A stretch of DNA of 63,209 bases from Lachnospiraceae bacterium UBA2860 (GTDB lineage: Bacteria > Bacillota > Clostridia > Lachnospirales > Lachnospiraceae): NCBI GenBank assembly GCA_002350625.1, contig DEFE01000002.1:1063-64271 (forward strand), read 5' to 3'. Positions 52,166 through 60,210 of the stretch are shown piece by piece. Position 1 is the first letter of the stretch. Each line of letters begins with the position of its first letter. Under the pieces are notes generated by a model. That model was not told where the DNA came from. It saw nothing but the letters and a program-made list of their open reading frames with translations, and ran no database searches. A program made the position numbers and the translations under genes.

Positions 52166-53113
52166 TCAGCCGCAGAACGGTTCGTCGAACTTTTTCGGTT
52201 CAGAAAAATCCGCAGCCTCTTCAACCAGATCTGCAGCAAAGCCTGAGGCTTCTTCTTTCGCTTCTTCAGCAAAGTCGGCGACCTTCTCCGCAGCGTCTTC
52301 CGCGAGATCGGAGATTTCTTCTGCAGGTGCCGCGGTGAAGTCGGCGATGTCCTCGGCGGCGTCTTCCGCGAAGTCGGAGACTTCTGCGAAGGTATTGTCG
52401 GCGAAGTCGGAGACTTCCCCAAAAGTATCCTCGACGGATTCTTTGACTTCATCCGCGAGGTCGGCTTCCAGGATGACTTCATCGTCCGGCGCTTCGGGCG
52501 CGTCTTCCTTCTGTGCTTCCTCCGGGGTGCCGATGAGGACGAGGCCGCTGTCGTCGGTGCGGAGCGAATCCGTGTCTGTCTTCAGGCGGGCGACGATCTC
52601 CTCGCCCATCGAGGTCATCAGATCGCGGTCGCTGTATTCGCCGGTGAAGAGGGCTTCGCCCGTGTGCTTGGCGATATCGCCGAGCGCGTCCATGAGGAGC
52701 TTGATCTGGTTCAGATAGTAGTTGTAGCTCTCGCTGAAGCGCTTGACCGTGCCGGCGACATATTCCTGATTCGCCTGGCGGTTGTCGCGGATTTCATTTT
52801 CGAGGTTGTGGCGCTTCAGGGCGTCTTCCTGCGCAAAGTCTTCTTCCCGCTGCTCGATGCTGTCATCAAATTCCTTGACCTTGCGGGTGTACAGCTCCTT
52901 CAGGCCTTCAAACTGCGCCTGCGTGGCGCGCGCGTCCTCCTTCAGATGCTCGAGCTCGGATTCGGCGACCTTCGCTTCCAGATCGGCGATTTTGGCGTCG
53001 GCTTCAGAGAGCCTCTGCGTGAGGTCATTCCGCTCTTTGGTGATCTTGTCCAGATTGTCCGTGACTTCGCGGAGCTTGTACTCCAGTTCCTGAATTTTAC
53101 GACTTCCAAACAT
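52166..53113 (-). CDS. Coiled-coil protein with acidic repeat tail
   Basis: 315 residues. Residues 5-160 form long heptad helices (ELEYKLREVTDNLDKITKER and onward). The last ~110 are acidic amphipathic repeats based on DFAEDAAEDIADF and EEISDLAEDAAEKVADF, repeated about six times, ending PFCG. No signal or membrane segment, so it is likely cytoplasmic. The repeats resemble apolipoprotein-like or LEA-like helices. No family recognised. A TGGTATAAT extended -10 lies just upstream. Confidence 0.75.
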   Translation of the reverse strand: MFGSRKIQELEYKLREVTDNLDKITKERNDLTQRLSEADAKIADLEAKVAESELEHLKEDARATQAQFEGLKELYTRKVKEFDDSIEQREEDFAQEDALKRHNLENEIRDNRQANQEYVAGTVKRFSESYNYYLNQIKLLMDALGDIAKHTGEALFTGEYSDRDLMTSMGEEIVARLKTDTDSLRTDDSGLVLIGTPEEAQKEDAPEAPDDEVILEADLADEVKESVEDTFGEVSDFADNTFAEVSDFAEDAAEDIADFTAAPAEEISDLAEDAAEKVADFAEEAKEEASGFAADLVEEAADFSEPKKFDEPFCG

Positions 53114-53153
53114 AGCTACCTCCTCATGAAATGTGCGGGAAAATGATGCATCT

Positions 53154-53162
53154 ATTATACCA
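53154..53162 (-). promoter_or_regulatory. Extended -10 box for the coiled-coil gene
   Basis: On the minus strand TGGTATAAT lies 40 bases before the ATG at 53113. The extended TG compensates for a weak -35. Confidence 0.6.
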
Positions 53163-53185
53163 TGAAAGTTGTGTGTGGGAAACGA

Positions 53186-54307
53186 TCAGTCCGGTGCCCG
53201 GTCGAAGGCAATGCGCCGGAGCAGCTCCCGGTCGACCGGGTAGGCGGCGAGCTGCATCTTGCGGGGGTTCGCCGCGGTTTCGTCAACGGCGGCCTCGATC
53301 ACGGCGGCCAGTAATTCGGGCGGCGCGTCGATGGGGCCGCAGGCGGCCCGGTAGACGGCGCGGAAGTCGCCCAGTGAGGTGAAGCCGGCCGTGCGCAGCA
53401 GGTAGTCGCGGGCGGAGGCCGGCGCATAGGCCAGGTAACCCGCGGTGAAGAAGGCGGTGGCTTTGCCGTGGGGCACGCCGAGCTTTACGGTGAGCGGGTA
53501 GCTGAGGCCGTGGGGCAGGGTCGTGCCGGTGTGCGCGATGGCCATGCCGCCCATCATGGAGGCGCGCATCATATGCAGGTAATCGGCGTCGTCCGGTTCT
53601 TTCTCTCCCCTAAGGACCGGGAGCGAGAGCGCCCAGGTCTTAAGGCCAGCGTCCACACACATGTGGCTGAGCGGAGTGCACTTGCTGTTCAGCTCGCTCT
53701 CGATGAGGTGCGTGAGCGCGTCGAAGGCCGTATTGGCGAGGACGGACGCCGGCGCGAAGCGGAGGTATTTTCCGTCGATGAGGGCGAGGGCCGGGAACAG
53801 CTTGTGGGGGATGGACTGCTTGATCCCGCGCGAGGGATCGGTGAGCACGGAGACGGCGGTCACTTCCGAGCCGGTCCCGCAGGTCGTCGGGACGGCGGCG
53901 ATGGGAAGGGCGCCTTCTCCGCCGGACTGCGCGCCGTCATCCGGGTGGTAGAGATACGAGATGTCCTTGTCCGGATGGCGCATCATGAGGGCGACCGCTT
54001 TCGCCGCATCGAGCGGGGAGCCGCCGCCGACGCCGATGACGAAGTCGGCGCCTTCCCGGAGGCCGAAATCGCGGGCGCGCATGACAGTCTCCGTCGAGGG
54101 ATTCTCCTCGACCTCGTCGAAGAGAACATAAGGCGTGGCCTGCTCGTCCAGCGCCGCGGTGATGTCGGCGTAAGCGCCGTTCGCTTTTGCGGAGCGGCGG
54201 CCGGTGACGATGAGGGCTTTTTTGCCGAAAGAGGCGAGCTCGGCCGCGTGGGCGCGGACGGCGTCCGCTTCTTCGTAGACACGTGTCGGCATATAAAACG
54301 TAGACAT
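53186..54307 (-). CDS. Iron-type alcohol dehydrogenase
   Basis: 373 residues of the group III (iron-containing) family: cofactor loop GVGGGSPLDAAKAVALMM, PTTCGTGSEVT, metal ligands in AFDALTHLIES, TLPHGLSYPL and GVPHGKATAFF (Asp and three His). It probably interconverts an aldehyde and an alcohol with NAD(P)H, with use in fermentation. The start has AGAAAGGATTCCGCC. GC-rich, strongly biased codon use. Confidence 0.93.
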   Translation of the reverse strand: MSTFYMPTRVYEEADAVRAHAAELASFGKKALIVTGRRSAKANGAYADITAALDEQATPYVLFDEVEENPSTETVMRARDFGLREGADFVIGVGGGSPLDAAKAVALMMRHPDKDISYLYHPDDGAQSGGEGALPIAAVPTTCGTGSEVTAVSVLTDPSRGIKQSIPHKLFPALALIDGKYLRFAPASVLANTAFDALTHLIESELNSKCTPLSHMCVDAGLKTWALSLPVLRGEKEPDDADYLHMMRASMMGGMAIAHTGTTLPHGLSYPLTVKLGVPHGKATAFFTAGYLAYAPASARDYLLRTAGFTSLGDFRAVYRAACGPIDAPPELLAAVIEAAVDETAANPRKMQLAAYPVDRELLRRIAFDRAPD

Positions 54308-54347
54308 GGCGGAATCCTTTCTTCGCAGGATGGTGGAAAAATCGGCA

Positions 54348-54395
54348 CAGGGGCCGGATCTCCGTCCGGTGAACCGGATGAAGAACCGTCCCCTG
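54348..54395 (-). repeat. Intergenic palindrome, copy B
   Basis: On the minus strand CAGGGGACGGTTCTTC leads into TCCGGTTCACCGGA and ends in a GATCCGGCCCCTG arm. It lies between the hydrolase stop (54405) and the dehydrogenase start (54307), both on the minus strand. Confidence 0.75.
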
Positions 54396-54404
54396 TTCAG
54401 TCAC

Positions 54405-55370
54405 TTAACATTGTGCAGCCAGAAAATCGAATATGGTTTTGTAGTATGTTTCCAGTGTGCTTTCTGACGAGCGGTAGATCTCGTGCTTCGCCTCAGGGAT
54501 GCGCACGAGAGTGACGTTCGGCGCCATTTGCGCGAATTTGTCCTGGGCGGAGTTGTCGACGAGCGTGTCGTTGCCCGCCTGCAGGAGCAGGATCGGCATC
54601 GCCGCATTCGCGGCGCCTTCCTCGACTTCCGCGGTCGCCTCGATGGCGGCGCGGATCCAGCCGAAGGTCGCGGCGACGGTCTGGTAGGCGCGGTGCTTTT
54701 TTTGGAGGTCGAGCACCCAGCTGTAGCGCACCTCGGAGGTGCAGCAGGCGTTCTCGAAGTCCGGGTTGGCGCTGAAGGAGGACGCGCCGGGGATGGGATG
54801 CGTCTCCCTGCCGATGATCTTCGAAAATGCCGCCATCGCCGCCGCCGCGAGCTCGGGCGTGTTGCCGAAGTTGACCTTCAGCATCGGCGAAGTGAGGATG
54901 GCCGCTTTGAATACCTCGGGGTAGCGCTCGAGGAAGAGGGCACTGATGCAGCCGCCCATGGAGTGGCCGAAGAGGAAGCGCGGAAGATCCGGCTCCTTTT
55001 CCGCGACGATGTGGTCGATGAAGTACCACAGGTCCTCAACGTATTCGTCGAAGCTGCCGACATAGACTTTCTCGCCGTCCTCGATTTTTCTGCCGGAGCG
55101 GCCGTGGCCTCTTAGGTCGTACATAAAGACCGAGTAGCCCTCCTCGTAGAAGTAGTACAGCGGCTCGAGGAATTTCTCGATGAATTCGGTGAAGCCGTGC
55201 ACGAAGACGACGGATCCGCGCGCGTTCGGGTTGAGCGCGTAGACCGCGTGGATTTTGGTGTCGTCGTAGCTCTTGTAGCGGACGGCTTTGAGGTTCTCTT
55301 CGCGCCAGAGAGCGACCTCGGTTTTCATCTGTTCGGTAAAGCTTGCTTCTGCAAAGATTTTTACTTTCAT
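54405..55370 (-). CDS. Alpha/beta hydrolase, monoacylglycerol-lipase-like
   Basis: 321 residues from the ATG at 55370 (after GGAGGTGCCCC). Nucleophile elbow FLFGHSMGGCISALFLERYP (Ser in GHSMGG), oxyanion region VFVHGFTEFIEKF, catalytic Asp likely in LLLQAGNDTLVDN and His in PEAKHEIYRS. This is the lysophospholipase/serine aminopeptidase S33 type and probably hydrolyses monoglycerides or related esters. The promoter at 55428 lies inside longer in-frame upstream sequence, which supports this start. Confidence 0.92.
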   Translation of the reverse strand: MKVKIFAEASFTEQMKTEVALWREENLKAVRYKSYDDTKIHAVYALNPNARGSVVFVHGFTEFIEKFLEPLYYFYEEGYSVFMYDLRGHGRSGRKIEDGEKVYVGSFDEYVEDLWYFIDHIVAEKEPDLPRFLFGHSMGGCISALFLERYPEVFKAAILTSPMLKVNFGNTPELAAAAMAAFSKIIGRETHPIPGASSFSANPDFENACCTSEVRYSWVLDLQKKHRAYQTVAATFGWIRAAIEATAEVEEGAANAAMPILLLQAGNDTLVDNSAQDKFAQMAPNVTLVRIPEAKHEIYRSSESTLETYYKTIFDFLAAQC

Positions 55371-55427
55371 GGGGCACCTCCGATTTAAGCCGGACAGGGG
55401 GCGGCTCCGCCCCTTCTCCGCATCCAA

Positions 55428-55436
55428 AGTATAGCA
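55428..55436 (-). promoter_or_regulatory. Extended -10 box for the hydrolase gene
   Basis: TGCTATACT on the minus strand, about 58 bases before the chosen start. A TTCTGA-like -35 lies near the usual spacing, but weak. Confidence 0.5.
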
Positions 55437-55515
55437 TAAAAAAGACCTGTTCAGAAGCGGCAGGAAAAGGTAAAATATAAGCGGCTCACACAACTTTAAG
55501 ACGAGGTGTAAGGCT

Positions 55516-56610
55516 ATGAAAATCGTATTGCAGGATCTGACAAAACGCTATCCGAACCGGAACCGGAAGATCAAGGAGGAAGTGGTCGCGGTGGACCGCT
55601 TTAATTTCGAGATTCCCGACGGGGAGCTGATCGGGCTTCTGGGCCCGTCCGGCTGCGGCAAGAGCACGACGCTCAACATGATCTGCGGGCTGGAGAAGCC
55701 GACGGAGGGCCGGATCTTCTTCGGCGAGGACGATGTGACGGATCTGCCGCCGGAAAACCGCGGCGTCGGCATGGTCTTCCAGAGCTACGCGCTGTATCCC
55801 CATCTGACGGTCCGCCAGAACATCCGCTTCCCGCTTGAGAACCTGAAGGGCGACAAGAAGCTTTCGAATACGGAAATGGATCAGCGGGCGGACGAAGCGG
55901 CGAAGCTCGTACAGATCGACCAGCTCATGGACAGGAAGCCGTCCGAGCTTTCCGGCGGCCAGCAGCAGAGAGTGTCGATCGCGCGTGCGCTCGTCAAGAT
56001 GCCGCGCGTGCTGCTGCTCGACGAGCCGCTGTCGAATCTCGACGCGCGCCTCCGCCTGCAGACGCGGGAGGAGATCCGCCGCATCCAGCGGGAGACCGGC
56101 ATCACGACGGTCTTCGTGACGCACGACCAGGAAGAGGCGATGAGTATATCCGACGGCATCGTCGTCATGGCGTCGGGCGTCGTGCAGCAGATCGGCAAGC
56201 CGCAGGATGTTTACGATGATCCGGTGAATCTGTTTGTCGCGAAGTTCCTCGGCACGCCGGCGATCAACGTGTTTGCCGGCGAGGTGAAGGGCGGACATCT
56301 CTTTATTAACGGCGAGGACGTGCTTCCCGTCGGCAGCGTGCCGGACGCACCGGTGACGGTCGGCATCCGGCCGGAGGGATTTGTGCTTCAGGACGACGGC
56401 CCGTTTACGGTGGACCTCGTGCGGGTCGAGGTCATGGGCCGCGACACGAGCGTCGTGTCGACGCATCCTTCGCTCGAAGGCGCGACGGTGCGGTCGATCA
56501 TCAGCGCGGAGAACAAGATTGACCCGAAGGCGAAGCAGGTGCATTTCGCGCTGAAGAGCGCGAAGGTGCTGCTGTTCAATAAAGAAACCGAAGAGCGGAT
56601 CCGTTTCTGA
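55516..56610 (+). CDS. Sugar ABC importer ATPase (MsmK/UgpC type)
   Basis: 364 residues. Walker A LGPSGCGKST, LSGGQQQRVSIARAL signature, LLLDEPLSNLDARLRLQTR, and the C-terminal regulatory TOBE region (VGIRPEGFVL). The basic insert after the first strand (PNRNRKIKEEVVAVD) is unusual in length. It starts after GAGGTGTAAGGCT, and TAAAAT at 55471 is a candidate -10. Energises the two permeases downstream. Confidence 0.94.
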   Translation: MKIVLQDLTKRYPNRNRKIKEEVVAVDRFNFEIPDGELIGLLGPSGCGKSTTLNMICGLEKPTEGRIFFGEDDVTDLPPENRGVGMVFQSYALYPHLTVRQNIRFPLENLKGDKKLSNTEMDQRADEAAKLVQIDQLMDRKPSELSGGQQQRVSIARALVKMPRVLLLDEPLSNLDARLRLQTREEIRRIQRETGITTVFVTHDQEEAMSISDGIVVMASGVVQQIGKPQDVYDDPVNLFVAKFLGTPAINVFAGEVKGGHLFINGEDVLPVGSVPDAPVTVGIRPEGFVLQDDGPFTVDLVRVEVMGRDTSVVSTHPSLEGATVRSIISAENKIDPKAKQVHFALKSAKVLLFNKETEERIRF

Positions 56611-56692
56611 TGAAGAACCGGTTCCGGACGGGGGGCTGTCTCCTGCCCGGATCGTCTTCTGCTTATGATTCCCGGCTCATGGAGGTCTGCAT

Positions 56693-57586
56693 ATGAAACA
56701 AAGTAAGTGGAAACCGTGGCTGTATCTGCTTCCGGCATTTATCTTCCTCGGCATATTCATGGTCTATCCGCTGATCGACGTCTTCGTCTACTCCTTCGAG
56801 GAGGGGTACAACTCCGCCTCGCAGACGTTCTTCGGCACGGGACCGTATAATTATCGCTACGTTCTGCGCGATCCTTATTTCCTGCAGGCGGTGAAGAACA
56901 CCTTCCTCATCGTGGTGATCACGGTGCCGGTCTCGACGGGGCTCGCGCTGCTCATCTCGGTGGGACTCAACTCGATCAAGCCGCTGAAGGAGCTGTTCCA
57001 GACGATTTATTTCCTGCCTTACGTGACGAATACGCTGGCGGTAGGCCTTGTCTTCATGATTCTTTTCCAGAAGACGCCGTATACCGACGGCTTCGTCAAC
57101 CTGATCATCAAATGGTTCGGCGGCAGCAGCATCGACTTCATCGACGGCCCGTACTGGGCGAAGATGTTCGTCATGTGCTTCTACACGATTTGGGTGGTCA
57201 TGCCGTTCAAGGTGCTGATCCTCACCAGCGCGCTCGCTTCGGTCAATCCGGTTTACTACAACGCGGCCAAGGTGGACGGGACGTCGAAGCTCCGCATCTT
57301 CACGCGGATCACCCTGCCGATGATCTCGCCGATGCTGTTCTATCTCATCATCACGGGCTTCATCGGGGCGTTTAAGGCCTACAGCGACGAGGTCGCAATC
57401 TTCGGTACGGACTTAAATGCCGCCGGCATGAACACGATCGTCGGCTATGTCTACGACATGCTCTACGGCGACAGCGGCGGCTACCCGTCCTACGCCGCGG
57501 CGGCCGCGATCATCCTGTTCGCGATTGTCCTCACGATCACCTGCGTCAATCTTCTGGTCAGCCGGAAGAACACGACCTACGCGTAA
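56693..57586 (+). CDS. Sugar ABC importer permease 1 (MalF/UgpA type)
   Basis: 297 residues, six membrane segments; the EAA loop is NAAKVDGTSKLRIFTRITLP, which contacts the ATPase. It starts after GGAGGTCTGCAT. Opens a permease-permease-binding protein run. Confidence 0.93.
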   Translation: MKQSKWKPWLYLLPAFIFLGIFMVYPLIDVFVYSFEEGYNSASQTFFGTGPYNYRYVLRDPYFLQAVKNTFLIVVITVPVSTGLALLISVGLNSIKPLKELFQTIYFLPYVTNTLAVGLVFMILFQKTPYTDGFVNLIIKWFGGSSIDFIDGPYWAKMFVMCFYTIWVVMPFKVLILTSALASVNPVYYNAAKVDGTSKLRIFTRITLPMISPMLFYLIITGFIGAFKAYSDEVAIFGTDLNAAGMNTIVGYVYDMLYGDSGGYPSYAAAAAIILFAIVLTITCVNLLVSRKNTTYA

Positions 57587-57597
57587 GGAGGGAGACC

Positions 57598-58473
57598 ATG
57601 CATCAGGCATCGAGCTATGAACAGATCGAGCGGAGAGCGCGGACGCGCGAGCGCGTGCGGAAGACGGTCACTTACGTCCTCCTCGTGCTGTGGGCGCTGA
57701 TCGTGCTGTTCCCGTTCTACTGGATGATTCTCTCGTCGGTCAAGAGCTACAGCGCGTACAACTCGGAGTACATCCCGAAGCTCTACACGCTCGCGCCGAC
57801 GATCCAAAACTATATCGACGCATTTACGACGGTGTCGCTGGGACGGTATTTCCTCAACACACTGATCTTCACCGTGATCACGACGGGGCTTATGATGATC
57901 GTGATCGTGCCGGCGGCATTTGCGTTCTCAAGACTTGATTTCCCCGGCAAGAACCTCGTGTTCACGCTGTTCCTCTCGCTCATGATGATCCCGAACGAGC
58001 TCGTCATCATCACGAACTTCGTGACGATCACCGACTGGGGGATGCGGAACTCGTATATCGGCCTCATCCTGCCGTCCGTCACGTCCGTCTTCTATATTTA
58101 TCTGCTGAAGGAGAACTTCGAGCAGATTCCGGACGCGCTCTACAAGGCGGCCAAGGTGGACGGGACGAGCGACCTGAAATATCTCCTTAAGGTCATGCTG
58201 CCGATGACGCGCCCGACGATCATCACGATCATGATCTTAAAGGTCATCGAGTGCTGGAACTCGTACGTGTGGCCGCGGCTCATCACGGACGACGAGCGGT
58301 ATTTCCTCGTGTCGAACGGCATCCAGGAGATCCGCGAAAATGGCTTCGGCCGGGAGAATATCCCTGCCATGATGGCGGCGGTTGTCGTGATCTCCGTTCC
58401 GCTCATCGTACTGTTCCTGATCTTCCACAAGAAAATCATGGCCGGCGTGTCGAGAGGGGGGACGAAGGGATGA
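57598..58473 (+). CDS. Sugar ABC importer permease 2 (MalG/UgpE type)
   Basis: 291 residues, six membrane segments, EAA loop KAAKVDGTSDLKYLLKVMLP. Eleven bases after the first permease with AAGGAGGGAGACC upstream; overlaps the next start by ATGA. Confidence 0.94.
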   Translation: MHQASSYEQIERRARTRERVRKTVTYVLLVLWALIVLFPFYWMILSSVKSYSAYNSEYIPKLYTLAPTIQNYIDAFTTVSLGRYFLNTLIFTVITTGLMMIVIVPAAFAFSRLDFPGKNLVFTLFLSLMMIPNELVIITNFVTITDWGMRNSYIGLILPSVTSVFYIYLLKENFEQIPDALYKAAKVDGTSDLKYLLKVMLPMTRPTIITIMILKVIECWNSYVWPRLITDDERYFLVSNGIQEIRENGFGRENIPAMMAAVVVISVPLIVLFLIFHKKIMAGVSRGGTKG

Positions 58474-60056
58474 AGCTTCGAACATGGCATATGCTTCTGT
58501 TACTCATGACGGCGTGTCTTCTCCTCACCGGCTGCCACGGCTCGCGGGGGCTCCCGGAGTTTGCGGTGCCGGAGGCATTTGATACCGGGCGGAAGTACGA
58601 GATCAGCTTCTGGGCGAAGAACGACACCAACAAGACGCAGACGAAGATCTACGAGAAGGCGATCGCGGATTTCCAGGCGCTTTACCCGAATATCACCGTG
58701 AACATGCGCCTCTACACGGACTACGGCAAGATCTACAACGACGTCATCACCAACATCTCGACAAAGACGACGCCGAATGTCTGCATCACTTACCCGGACC
58801 ACATCGCGACCTACATGACCGGGCAGGACGTCGTCGTGCCGCTCGACGCGCTCGTGAAGGACGGGCGCTACGGGCTCGGCGGGAGCGAGCTCGCCTATGA
58901 CTCGCCCACTGAGGCGGAGGTCGTGCCGCAGTTCCTCGAGGAGTGCCGGATCGGCGGGGCACTCTATGCGCTGCCGTACATGCGCTCGACCGAGGCCTGC
59001 TACGTCAACAAGACCTTCGTCGAGAAGCTCGGCTATACGGTCCCGGACGTGCTCACATGGGACTTCGTGTGGGAAGTCGCCGACGCCGCGACCGCGAAAA
59101 ATGCCGACGGCACCTTCACGGTCAACGGCCAGAACATCATGATTCCCTTCATATATAAATCGACGGACAACATGATGATCCAGATGCTGAAGCAGCAGGA
59201 CGCGCCGTATTCGTCCGCGGACGGGACGATCGGCATCTTCAACGATACGACGAGGGAGATCCTGCTGACTATCGCCGACCACGTGAAGACGGGGGCATTT
59301 TCGACATTTAAGATCTCGAGCTATCCGGCGAACTTCCTGAATGCGGGGCAGTGCATCTTCGCCGTCGACTCGACCGCGGGCGCGACCTGGATGGGAAGCG
59401 ACGCGCCGCTCATCGACATCAGCGCGGACAAGCTCGTGCAGTTCGAGACCGAGGTGCGGCCGGTGCCGCAGTACAACCCGGACGCGCCGCAGATGATCTC
59501 GCAGGGGCCGTCGGTGTGTATCTTCAATAAAGACGACCCGCAGGAGGTGCTCGCGTCCTGGCTTTTCATGCAGTACCTGCTGACGAACGACGTGCAGACG
59601 GCCTACTCCGAGACCGAGGGCTACGTGCCGGTCACGCAGAAGGCGATGAACGACCCGGCGTACCAGGATTACCTCTCGCGCGCCGGCGAGGACAACGCCG
59701 AGCACTACGCCATCAAGATCAAGGCCGCGGAGCTCCTCCTCTCGAACACGGAGAACACCTTCGTGACGCCGGTCTTCAACGGCTCGGCATCGCTGCGCGA
59801 CGCCGCCGGGCAGATGATCGAAAATACCGCCAAGTCGGTGCGGCGGAAGGAGAAGGTCGACGACAAATACATCGACGAGCTGTTTAAATCGGTGACCTCG
59901 CTTTACCGGCTCGACCAGATCAGCAAGAACGAGGGCGTGCCGGAGAAGCTCGGGCCGCTGCCCGGGACGGCGAAATGGCTGATCGGCCTCCTGATCGCGG
60001 TCTGGGTGCTGATCCTGCTTTACCTGGGCGTGTCGACGGTGAAGAAAAAGCGGTAG
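58470..60056 (+). CDS. Sugar-binding lipoprotein with an added C-terminal membrane anchor
   Basis: 528 residues from the ATG at 58470. Lipobox LLLTGC at about residues 15-20, then a family-1 binding fold (YEISFWAKNDTNKTQTKIYE, IAGQ-less but typical GAALYALPYMRSTEACYVNK-type region at ~170, and MQYLLTNDVQTAYSETEGYV near 370). After residue ~500 there is a single strong hydrophobic segment (WLIGLLIAVWVLILLYLGVS) and a basic end TVKKKR. Binding lipoproteins normally end before such an anchor, so this protein may be fixed to the membrane at both ends. Confidence 0.88.
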   Translation: MKLRTWHMLLLLMTACLLLTGCHGSRGLPEFAVPEAFDTGRKYEISFWAKNDTNKTQTKIYEKAIADFQALYPNITVNMRLYTDYGKIYNDVITNISTKTTPNVCITYPDHIATYMTGQDVVVPLDALVKDGRYGLGGSELAYDSPTEAEVVPQFLEECRIGGALYALPYMRSTEACYVNKTFVEKLGYTVPDVLTWDFVWEVADAATAKNADGTFTVNGQNIMIPFIYKSTDNMMIQMLKQQDAPYSSADGTIGIFNDTTREILLTIADHVKTGAFSTFKISSYPANFLNAGQCIFAVDSTAGATWMGSDAPLIDISADKLVQFETEVRPVPQYNPDAPQMISQGPSVCIFNKDDPQEVLASWLFMQYLLTNDVQTAYSETEGYVPVTQKAMNDPAYQDYLSRAGEDNAEHYAIKIKAAELLLSNTENTFVTPVFNGSASLRDAAGQMIENTAKSVRRKEKVDDKYIDELFKSVTSLYRLDQISKNEGVPEKLGPLPGTAKWLIGLLIAVWVLILLYLGVSTVKKKR

Positions 60057-60071
60057 GCGTGCTGAAAATAA

Positions 60072-60127
60072 GAACAGGGGGACGGTTCTTTGTTCAGGAT
60101 ATGAACGGAGGAGCCGTCCCCCTGTTC
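60072..60127. repeat. Intergenic palindrome, copy C
   Basis: GAACAGGGGGACGG pairs with CCGTCCCCCTGTTC, with an inner GTTCAGGATATGAAC hairpin. It closes the sugar importer operon and precedes the promoter of the repeat lipoprotein. Confidence 0.85.
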
Positions 60128-60131
60128 ACTC

Positions 60132-60160
60132 TTGTAATTCGAAAACAAGAGAAGTATAAT
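60132..60160 (+). promoter_or_regulatory. Strong promoter of the repeat lipoprotein gene
   Basis: TTGTAA at 60132, 17-base spacer, perfect TATAAT at 60155. The ATG is 50 bases downstream. Confidence 0.85.
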
Positions 60161-60210
60161 ATGTCTCAGCGGTTTTGAACCAACACCGAAACAAAAAGGA
60201 GAACAAAGCA

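Noticed and set aside
50418..52718. A 766-codon open frame on the plus strand opposite the phosphoglucomutase and coiled-coil genes
   Set aside because: It is the antisense of two well supported genes; GC-rich third-base bias opens the frame. No recognisable domain or ribosome binding site.
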